Source of the DNA: Melitaea cinxia
Lineage: Eukaryota > Arthropoda > Insecta > Lepidoptera > Nymphalidae
NCBI RefSeq assembly: GCF_905220565.1
Contig: NC_059403.1
Coordinates: 2,542,001 to 2,606,000 of the forward strand
Length of the DNA stretch: 64,000 nt
Direction: 5' to 3'
The notes beneath the pieces were generated by a model that saw only the letters and a list, made by a program, of their open reading frames with translations, did not search any database and was not told the DNA's origin. Positions 45,771 through 56,600 of the stretch are shown one piece after another (position 1 is the stretch's first letter; each line of letters starts with the position of its first letter). A program made the position numbers and the translations under genes.

Positions 45771-46058
45771 TATTCACCGCGAGTGGAAGTATGTGAAATG
45801 AAGAGGAAAGCCAGAGCCAGTCGCAATAATCAGCTAGTGATGGATATTCGTAAGGCGTACAATCAGCCTTTAATAATAAGTAAAGAAAAACTTAAGGATA
45901 TTCTGTCTTTATTACAGTACATTGATCCGATATACCAAGATTTCTATAAGAATGTATTAGTGATTATAATTCCGATTCAGAATAGAAATTATTCTATTAA
46001 TGAGTATATTATCTTATTTGTTAATGCTGATTCGAGCGCAATGTTAATTGCCAAATAA
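45771..46058 (+). CDS. candidate exon, probably transposon-derived
   Basis: A long pyrimidine tract (about 45728-45767) ends TTTTAAG, then 95 codons are open to a TAA at 46056-46058. AATAAA follows at 46099-46104. The translation contains EVCEMKRKARASRNNQ, ISKEKLKDILSLLQYIDPIY and QDFYKNVLV, which resembles the tail region of some DDE-transposon proteins, but I cannot name the family. It has terminal-exon structure (acceptor, ORF, poly-A signal). No upstream exon was found and a SINE ends 130 bp upstream. It may be a domesticated or dead transposon piece. Confidence 0.35.
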   Translation, partial: YSPRVEVCEMKRKARASRNNQLVMDIRKAYNQPLIISKEKLKDILSLLQYIDPIYQDFYKNVLVIIIPIQNRNYSINEYIILFVNADSSAMLIAK

Positions 46059-46104
46059 ATATATTGCATTGTCATTTTGTTGTATTACTTTCAATTTAAA
46101 TAAA

Positions 46105-46365
46105 GTATTTTTCTCTTTCCTACTTCTTTTGAACACAATGTGACAAGTGCTACAGTTTTTTTTATATATCTTTTTTATATACTTTTTTATATATTTTTTT
46201 TATATATCGAGTGCCTTATATTAAAACAGTGCCCTCAAGATTTCTCAATAATTCAATTGCTTGTCTGTAAAGTAATGAGTTTGTAGTTATGATATTCTGA
46301 TCTATGGCCACAGATATATAAAATTCAACAAATTTTTTTTTCAAATTGTGTTGCTTTTAAACTAT
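46105..46365. other. intergenic, low complexity
   Basis: T-rich TATATA runs near 46157-46208. No gene. Confidence 0.3.
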
Positions 46366-46412
46366 TCGAAGGAACTTCGTTCCTAGCTGGTGTCCCATGA
46401 CACCACATAATT
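46366..46412 (+). repeat. GGAACTTCGTTCC palindrome repeat, copy 2
   Basis: GAAGGAACTTCGTTCCTAGC, with the CACCACAT block downstream as in copy 1 (9298). Confidence 0.5.
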
Positions 46413-46509
46413 TTTTATTCTTTTTACTAGTTACTCTCAAGATAATTTGTATTTAAAAGCTATATTTTTATTGTGAAACAACCTTGACCTTTGTGATTAA
46501 TATTAAAGA

Positions 46510-46550
46510 CTAGCTGCCCGGACAGGCTTCGTTCTGTCCAAAGTTAATAC

Positions 46551-46590
<40 letters not shown>

Positions 46591-46700
46591 AGTATTAAAA
46601 CCTTCCGTGGGCCTTAAGGGACATATAAAAAAATAAGCTAGCCGAATTGCTCGAGCCGTTCTCGAGTTATGCGCTTAGCAAGATTCATTTTTATTTATAT
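46510..46700 (+). repeat. CTAGCTGCCC-type repeat with (TA)n
   Basis: GACTAGCTGCCCGGACAGGC, a (TA)n run at about 46553-46587, then CTTCCGTGGGCCTTAAGGG and GAGCCGTTCTCGAGTTATGC. Confidence 0.5.
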
Positions 46701-47460
46701 ATAAATAATAAACATTTCAAAAAGTGCAAATATCCAAATTTGTATATAAGTGCACAAACATACTAAAATGGCGACGGTTAGTGTTTCCAGTGTATAAAAA
46801 AAATACTAAATAAATACAAAAAAGCTTTATTATATGCAAAAAAAAATTATATCTTTTATCGTAGCAGTAAGTTTTTTACTTTTCAAAAATACTTTCGCTT
46901 TTAAAAAAGAAATAAACATGTCATAAGATTTCGTATGTTGCCTGTACTGCTATTGTTAGAACAGTACCTATAATATACTATAGTAATTAGTATAGTATTT
47001 TATCTACGTATAGAACCATCTGTTGAAATATTTTAAAACTACACTACTGAAACACAAATTAAATACTTTATAACTCAAATAATAAATTAAAAAATTTATA
47101 GTGTATGTATATGCAATTATAATTAACAATATAATTATTTTTATTTAAATATTAAGTTTATATGTTTTGTAAGTACGTTATTAAAAATGAAAGTCATGAA
47201 GTTGACTTGATTTAGTTCTCAAAATTTAATGTTGGCGAAGCTGTGTTTGACAAACTTTCATTCCTCCTCCATCGTGAATATGTGTAAAAATGATGATAAT
47301 GTGAAGTAATTACGTCTAAAATCGTTATAAATAATAATTTACTAAGTGGATAATTGATTTGTTGACATTTTTAAAAAGTTTAAACTACTATAACTTTATT
47401 TGTGACTGAAAAATTACTGTTACAAGGCTTGTTGAGAAAATGTTATTGTGTGCTAAGTTC
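46701..47460. other. upstream flank of crol
   Basis: AT-rich. AAAATGGCGACGG at 46765 is a YY1/Pho-like core and could mark another start region. No ORF is supported. Confidence 0.3.
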
Positions 47461-47606
47461 TATAATGGCGGCCCGTCGCGTCCCCCGCGCCTCCATTTCG
47501 ATGACAGTCAAATTATGACAATGCCGATACGTGAAATTATAAAAACTGTTTTGATGTTATAAATTTTAAAAGTGATCGCTATTTCTAATTTAAAAAAGGA
47601 CTGAAA
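47461..47606 (+). promoter_or_regulatory. probable crol promoter / 5' UTR
   Basis: A small CpG-rich patch (GGCGGCCCGTCGCGTCCCCC, 47467-47486) sits 120 bp before the crol start codon in AT-rich DNA. AATGGCGGC at 47464 matches the YY1/Pleiohomeotic core. No TATA box is placed convincingly, so the start site is not defined. Confidence 0.4.
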
Positions 47607-47666
47607 ATGAATCCCGATCATCACAATATAAATACGGGTGGTGGCCAACCCTCAGGCAATTCGGAG
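47607..47666 (+). CDS. crol: crol exon 1 (coding part)
   Basis: The ATG at 47607 has AAA before it, a good insect start context. It gives 20 codons, MNPDHHNINTGGGQPSGNSE, ending in phase 0 at GAG|GTTCAC. No earlier in-frame ATG continues into this exon convincingly. Confidence 0.75.
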
Positions 47667-50600
47667 GTTCACATTTTTTTTGTTTTTAGTGACATCTTAG
47701 TGAATTAAACAAGGGTTAATGCTGTATATATGATAGTTACAGGCTCAGAATCAAAGAGTGCAATCATCACAGCAACAACAGCAGGGTCAAACCAATAATT
47801 TGACTCCGACAACATCTGCTACTGACTTAAGAGTTAACTCAGCGGCGGTAAACGTTGCTTTGTCAAGCGTGGCTAAATACTGGGTGTTTACAAATTTGTT
47901 TCCTGGACCTATACCTCAAGTTTCTGTGTATGGCTTACCAACAGGTGCCAGAATTGAAAATGGAAAACCTGTTCAGGTACTAATGTTGTGTCATAGATAA
48001 CTGTGTAAATACATGATTTTGTTAAATTAAAAAAGAAAAAAAAAACTAAATACTAATATTTTAGTGTAAATTAGATACAATATTTGTTTTTTTATATTAA
48101 TATACATATTTCAGGATCTTGGTCAGGCACATGCAAGCCTACTCAACGGAGATCCTAATATAATATTAGGACATACAGGACAACAACAAGTTACTGTTTC
48201 AGCAGCAGGGCAACAAATACCTGTGTCTCAAATAATTGCTAATCAAGCAACACAAGGACATGGTAAATAAATTGTATTCATCTATCTTCAAACAAAAAGT
48301 CACCTAAAGTTAATAAGTTATTAAGAATCAAACATTAATTATTTTCAAATATATGCATAAAATGAATTAAATTTATTTTATATATGATAACTATGTTACC
48401 TATGTTTTTATTGAATTAATAATTTGAATAAAATCATATTTAACTGAGGTAGGGCAAAGCAGGAATAATATTGCTCAAAATCTGGAGCAGCCTGACTGGG
48501 GATGTACCTCGACTACCCACTACCAGAGATCACAGCTAAATAATACTGCTTTCAAGCAGTGTTGTGTTCCGGTGGTGAGTAAGGTGACCAGAGCTGGATG
48601 ATTAGGGGTAGGGTTTGCAACATGCTATCGCTTACCATCAGATGAGCCATATGCTAGTTTGCCGATTGTTGTATATAAGAAGAAATCCTTAGAATAATTA
48701 ATCAAATTTTGTTAACAATAAGTTCATTAGCATATGACAATATCAGATACTAGCTGTGCCCTGCATATCACCTGCATTATTTTGAAAAAAAAAAAAACAT
48801 ACAAAAATATTACATAACTTAGCCTTTTTGGTAAATGGTTAACACAAAAAAAAAAATCATTTCAAACCAATAGTTCTTGAGATCTGTTCATTTAAACAAA
48901 TTAACAAATTTTTCTTAACAAAAAAATCTAAAAAGTTTTTATCACTATATCAGCCTTGAGATTTTTTCTTTGCTATTTACTGTAGTACTTGGATACTTGG
49001 ATGACAAATGATTTTGAAAAATTGACTCATCAACAACAGTAATATCTTAATATATAGTGTAAACATTCTTGCACCGTGTACAAGTAGGCAGTTAAATTTA
49101 CAATGAAATGTTTTAATTCATCTTGTCTATTTTAAAACAAGCGCATGTAGTTCTTATTATAGTAGTACTATAATACTGTTTTTTAATAATATTTTAATTA
49201 TGTTATGTCCTTATTTATGTTACTAATTATACCCAGTTATAGACATTCCATATTTAGTTTATATTTTTTTGCAGAATTTAATTAATTTTATTTTACGTAT
49301 TCTAATTTTTAAAAAGTTGCTTACTTTAGGAATAGTGTGTTTGTATATTTTTAAGAAAATCGCTCTGTATAAATCCTCTAAATATTATTAATATTTATAC
49401 AAATCCAAATATCCATGAATGCACATTGTGTTGCAGAGTCGCTGGTGGCGCACGCGGACGGCGGCGCGGCGACGCAGGTAGCCAATAATCGGGTCGAGTT
49501 TGTACAACATAACATTGATATGGTAAATCACGCCGTCACTCCTACTAGCGCGAATGCTGTATGACGTTGACGCTCACATTACCAATCTCTAAGTTAGTGC
49601 TGCATGTCTTAGTCTATAAGCTACGGTAATTGCTTACCATCAGATGAGCCATACGCTTGTTTGACAAACTAGGTGTATATGAAAAAAAATTTCACCGTAT
49701 AGGAAGTATATCTTGTTGGCTATTTTGCATGTGTTCTACTGGAACATTTGCTGTTTAGTTAGGTAGTTCAATGTGCATGAATATAGAAATTTGTTGCACT
49801 AAAATTTCATTTCAATTTCTATCTATTTTTATCTTTAGATTAGTAACTTTAAAGTTAGATAAGACATTTGTTGAACACTACCAACTATAGGAATTCTTTA
49901 ACAATGTTGATATTAGAATTTTATGTATCTTAATGAAAAATGTGATATATTCCTTTAGGATAATATAAAAAGTTATAGTAATAAAAAATCTATGTTACAT
50001 GAAAAGAGATTAATATTTTTTATAACTCAATTTTAAATAAAGATCTTTGTGTTAGTTCATAATAATAAATATGGGCTATAATTTTTATAATAAAATACTA
50101 TATAACTGTGTGTGGGACCAATGAATGATAGCACATGTAAATGTGATAGTGTAAAAATTCACTTCATACTGAACAGTGAAGAAATACTTGAGATAACTTG
50201 AAGAATAGCTGATACTTGTATGTCTATTTATAAACAGACTCACAATTCAGTACTAATCAATTGTAACTAATATATTTTCAACTGTAACAATAAGAAATTG
50301 TAATTTATATATTAATAAATGGAGAGCTGATTTTTTGTTCGGTTATACAGCGAAAACTACTGAACTGATCGAATAATACTGATACCATAAGATGCAGCGT
50401 GTTTCGGAGTAGGTTTTACTATATGATGTCAGTGATTAATTATTGTGTAAAAAAATTTGGACGGACAGAGGTTGCTAGTATCAGAGTATATTGTAATAAA
50501 GTTATTCTGTCATCAGGGTCATCACTCCCAACAACATATCATGCAGCAACAGTTGATGGCTGCTGCTCGTCCAGAACATTCTAATCAGCAGGTTTGTTTA

Positions 50601-53600
50601 ACTAACTTAAGATATGGTATTTTTGTGCTTCATTTGTTTGACAATATGGCCTCACGACTGTTATAAACATATTTGTAAATATTTGTAATAAGCAGAGCAT
50701 ATATAATAGCTTAGATAAATATAACAACTATGTATAAAAGTCTAAATAACAATATCTATGCAGCCTATTGAATAACATATTTTGAATACTAATTGCTTAA
50801 GGACTAACATAATAATGAGCTTTATAATGTCTTATATATTTGCCTATAACATTATGCATTGATTGTACGATTGTGTGCAATTGTTTATTGAATACTCCAT
50901 TGTAAACATATGTTTCTGAATTCACGCTGCTTCATACCATTATACATCAGGTCAGTGAGGTAAGTGAATGCTTTGTATATTTAAATTTATTATATTACAT
51001 TGAATGCTTCGATGTGACAGTACGCCTATTTAAAAGAAATGCTCGTACTATTTCTATTATTAGACTTGTTGAGACAGATGTTCTTTTAATTGTCATATGT
51101 TAAATTTGTTGGTATATGTTACTTTATTTTGTTAACTTTAGAAATAATAAATACCTGATAGCGATCATTACTCATAGTAAGGAACATATCGGCCAACCCG
51201 CAGTAAGCAGCGTGTTGGACTAAGCTCCAATTCTTCTTCTACATGAAGAAGAGGCCTATGCCCAACAGTGAGATGTGACAGGCTACATGCGAATGCGTAT
51301 ATGTCAATATAGATCAAATGAGGTCAATTCACTAGGCAACTTAAAAACATCTTTTTAAATTCACTTGGTTTGTAAAATTGGAGACTATATTTTTTTTAAT
51401 GGGATAGAACAAATTGTCTGTTAATTATATCGAAAAAAAAAGGAAAATACGATAAGTCAATAAAATAAACGAACTATATGTAATAGGATATGGATAGATA
51501 TGATATGCTTTAGACCAAACGACTAAAGTAAAACTTTAGCTCTTACACTAATTTACGAAACTTACTCTACCTTCTATTTTCACTATCTTATATCTCCCTC
51601 TCAACTTCCGTTCACCCGATTACTTCCCAAGTCAAGAGTGCGTAAATAAGTTTTACTTCAAAAATTGTTAAATTGAAGAAAATTATTACACAATCACCTT
51701 ACACATCATAGTGCCTAGTGCGAGTTTTATTCACAGAAACATGAGAGAAACGCGTTTATAGTGAAGATTATTTTGCATGGGAATTTAAACACTGCAGCCT
51801 AGACGATAAAGAATAGTATACGATACAATCGATACAGAGTCATCTAGCGGCTAACGCGAGAACTAGGTTGAAATGCCGAATTTTCCATACAAAATAAAGT
51901 TAAAATTTACGCCCGTTATTGCGAGACGGATTAAACAAACTCGCACTAGGCACTCTGGAGTACACTACAATGAAAACTTAGCATCTATTTTAACGTAAGA
52001 AAGTGCACGTGTCAGCTTCGACACGCGAATGGAGTTTACTTTTTAAAAACTGTTACTATGATATTTAAAAATTAAAATGTTCTATGAAATTGCTCAAATT
52101 ATAATTAATTAAAACAATAAAATTCTAAAATTAAAACGTAAAATTTATATTATTATTTAAATAGTAATATAATATTTTTTTATTTATTATTGGATAGCTT
52201 ACAGCTTATAATAAATCTAACTAATACAGTTTACAAAGCTAAAAAGTTAAACAACCAACTACCATATATTGAAACTAAACAAAACACAATAATGCTGTAT
52301 ATTTCTAAAAGGAATAATAAATATAGTTTCTTAAGTAGCTCAGTAGAATCGAACTCGATGCGATTGTGTAGTATAAAGTATAATTTTTGCACCAGATCCA
52401 GCTGACGGTCAGCGAGGACGGTATCGTGACGGTGGTGGAGCCGGGCGGCAAGCTGGTGGACAAGGACGAGCTGCACGACCCGCTGAAGCTGCCCGCCGAC
52501 AACACGCTCACCGTGCACCAGCTGCAGCAGATTGTGGGACACCACCAGGTTATTCATCTATACATATAATAAAATGGTAGGAAAGTCAAAACTGTACATT
52601 GAATATTTTTTTTAAAGAATACTTGGGGTATGATCTACAATCGATACTGAAGCCAAAAATATAGTTTTTAGAATTTTTGTCTGTTTGCCTGTATGTATGT
52701 CCGGGATAAACTCAAAAAGTACTGCATAGATTTATTTCAAATTTTACACGAATATTATTAAGAAGTCGGGTCAACATATAGGCTACATATTATCACGCTA
52801 TCACCTATGGGGAACGAGCAGTGAACCTTTATTTCTTCAACGCGTTCTATAACAACGTGTAATCTAACGTCGCATATTGAGATGTTGTTGTTATTACGTT
52901 AATAACCATGCTATAAGCTAGCTGCATACTATAAATAAAGATATTCTGTAGTATATTTAGTATCAGCATTGCACCCGTGCGAAGCCGGGGCGGGTCGCTA
53001 GTATTTACTAACTAAATAATTGAATAGTAAATATTGTAGAACATAGCTGAAAAAACTCAATGAAACACATTTCTTTTTACTATATTAAACAAGTTATTAC
53101 ACTAATCACTTATACGCCACTTAACGAGTAGCAACGTTAGCCGCACAATAATAAAATAATAACTGCCTCTTCACTTACAAATTATCATATTTAGAAGACA
53201 ACAATCCCGCCAATAGATCATACAGATGGTGACTGACCAATCAGAACATTAGTATTACAATGTCACCATCTTTATGCTATTCCAGTACATCAACAACTGA
53301 TAATAACGTAAGAACACTACAATCTTATAAAATTACAATCAAAACAATATAATTGAATTGAATAATAATGATAACATTATTTATTGGGTAACTACCCTAC
53401 ATAACAGATAATAAAGATGGTGACTGACTAATCGTAAATGAATATAAACCATTTGCAAGATGGTGTCGGTATCTTTGTACTGTTCCTTTTTACAAATTTA
53501 TCAATTATTACAAATTAAAATGCTAATAATATCTACGTATAACGTCTGTTCCGAAGGTAAGCAACTTAATGCTTGTGTTATACGGTAACAGCTGACTGAT

Positions 53601-56600
53601 GGTATATTATTTTTTTCTCGAAAACTACATAGAAATAATACACCCAGACTCAGGCAGTAATGAAACCCCCGGAGCAGAAAAATAGGGCTAATACAAACTG
53701 CACCAATGGACTAGTCTATAACGCAGCAGAGAAATAACTACAAATAAGAGTAAATGGAAATGAAAATATTTATTTCGCCAGAGAAGAGCCATGCTAGTAA
53801 AACAACTAACAATTACAAAATTGCTACACTAACATTAGATACATTACGAACTTAGGTAATACCCAGTGTTATGCAATAACTATAATCTTAACTAAATAAC
53901 AATATTTATTGTTTTACTCTAATCGCTAGTGTCTCGTTAGACATCGCCTTTCTATTAATGTCATCGTCTGATTAAATATTACAACAAATTACTTAACCCA
54001 ATGTCTTTAGTCTAATAGGAAAGAGGGTTGTATACGTTAATTATGGTATTTTTTTTTTTACTTTACATCGAACGATCGTTCGAATCGATTGTTCTTTTGA
54101 TTATCATTATTTATTTATTTTTTTACTATACCGAACAGACCTAAATTTGTGATATAATTCTTAAAGCTTTAGCAAATATTTTTTAATAAACCAATAATAA
54201 ATAATAGTAAAATGTTTAAGAAATACTAATGTTTTAACAGAAGACTATTTTTTCCGTGTTATTTATATACAATAAAAAAAAATATATATATCCTGTTATA
54301 AATTGCTATTTTAGAATCCTTTTTTTACTTTTTACTTGTCACTAGACGGGGTTCTCAGTCTGGTATTCTCTACAAGTCTTCATTTCATTAACGGGTTGTA
54401 GAAAAGCAGAAAAAACTTAGTCCACCATATTGGATTTGGAATGACGTCACTTCGACCTATTTTCGAGTTATTCTCAGCAATCCCTTTCATTTGATACCCA
54501 TATTGTAGGTCCATCCCTTTCATTTGATACCCATATTGTAGGTGTGCACTAAAAATAGCTAGGCTGCCATCTTGGGTGTTTCGTCAAGTTGAATTTAGAA
54601 TGACGTCATACAACTAATGAATTGCACGATTCCACCGTAACAAACATTGCATGTTTATTTTTTTTTTTTTTATATTTTATATTTATCAAGAAGTTGTTAG
54701 TTCTCGGGGTTCTCCCCACCGTGTCTCGGAGAGAGCACGTTAAGCCGTCGGTCTCGGTCGTTATCATGTATACCTGATAGCGTTCGTTACTCATAGTAAG
54801 AATATATCTCCTACATGGGGAAAGAGGCCTATGCCCAGCTGTGGGATATTACAGGCCGAAGCGTTATGAAACGAAAGCTTATAAAAAAGTGTATGAACCG
54901 CGACGTCGACGTGGCAGGTGATAGACAGCGTGGTCCGCATCGAGCAGGCGACGGGCGAGCCGGCCAACATCCTCGTGACGCAGAACGCGGACGGCACCAC
55001 GTCCATCGAGACCAGCGCCGCCGAGCCGCTCGTCAAGGACGAGAAGGCCGGCGCCAAGCTCGAGGCGGCGCACTTCGCGCTGCCCGCCGACATCAAGGAC
55101 ATCAAGGGCATCGACTTGAAGGTCATTCTCATCTGTATTTCATTCAAAATTGTCGTCTCCTTCGATATTTACACTGGTTCATCGAAAGGTTTTGGTGAGA
55201 TTTCTTGAAATTTTAGACGCGTCTATTACTCACGCGAGGTTCGAAAGGGTTTGGGAAAAAATCACGAAATATCAAAAGGAAGAAGGAGAAAGATATAACG
55301 ATATATCAAGTGTATTTATTTTTCTTTCCTTAAGACTTCTAAAGCAAAAAAAACAACTAACGAACACCCTGCAACCTTGTTGTTTGTCTGTATATGTATA
55401 TCACAATGCTTAATTTCCCAAAATTTAATCATATAAACTTCAATATACTTTGCACAAGAAAATACACGTAGTTTTTGAATAATTAGTCTAAAATCTCACC
55501 AGATATCACCAGTGGAGGGGGGGAATAGGCGACCCCTTGAAAATTTTTAGCTTTCTCAACTACTATTAAATTTTTCAATGATAAGGGACATCCCGTAAAT
55601 ATGAAAGTATGTGTATAGTTTTTATAAAAATGAAAAAAAAAATATATAGTACATAAAACGACATTCAAACATTTTTTACGGTAACGATTGAAACAGGCCA
55701 TGCCTTTATATCGCTAGACTTTTTAATAACAAATTCGTAACAATTGTAAACTATATAGGTATATATTTATTATATGACTGTAGAACTAGAAATTACAGCA
55801 ATTCGTATTGCGAACTCTTATACTGTTTCGAAAATTTACTACACATTTTTTTCTGTTTTTCTTATTTAGAGTGCAATGGGGATGGAGGGCGCGGTTGTCA
55901 AGATATCGACTGGAACAGAACACGATCTTCACGCTATGTATAAAGTCAATGTAGAAGACCTTTCGCAACTGCTTGCTTATCATGAAGTCTTTGGAAAACT
56001 CAATTCTGAGGGCCAGCCACAAGCAAAGGTAATTTTTCCTTACTGTTTAAATACGAATAGGAAGTGTCATCAAAAAATACTGAAAACGACAGATCAATGC
56101 TAAATTAATTTTCCTATACAAAATGTTCCTAGCTGTAAAACTTTTGATGTCTTTTGTCAAAAAAATTGTCACTTGTTTATCAAATATTTATATAGGTGTG
56201 TTCAGAGGGTCTTTTGTCCATATTTTTTTTATAAATATATGTAGGTGATATGAAGTTCACCGGATCATCTATTTAATAATAATTCGATAAATTAGGGACT
56301 GCGATAGGCTAAAATAGAAGTAGTGTTTAGTAGTGATAAATTAAATAGAACATTAATTTGACAAATTATTATTAATTGTATGATATAACTTCAATTACAA
56401 TATCACGGTAATCATTCCTAAGAATTTAACTTCATTTGTGTGTCGGAGCCGACACACTATTTATGTTATAGTCAATTTAATTACTTTTCTACAAAGATGT
56501 AGTTTCTTGTATTAAAAGTGATAGTCACAACAACAATAATAATACACTTTTTTGTACACCAAAACAGAAACAATACATAGCAGATTGATAAAAAAAAAGT

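Larger units (their letters stand above)
50960..52395 (+). other. crol: crol intron 6
   Basis: 1,436 bp containing a family B SINE fragment (51150-51288) and two MITE-like elements (51524-51662, 51710-51954). Confidence 0.65.
52549..54917 (+). other. crol: crol intron 7
   Basis: 2,369 bp of repeats: a reverse CTAGCTG-type repeat (52655-53003), GTCACCATCTTTAT inverted pair (53262-53275 and 53411-53424), a family G SINE (53540-53716), a ~33-bp tandem duplication of CCCTTTCATTTGATACCCAT (from 54482 and 54515) and a family B SINE ending at about 54868. Confidence 0.8.
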
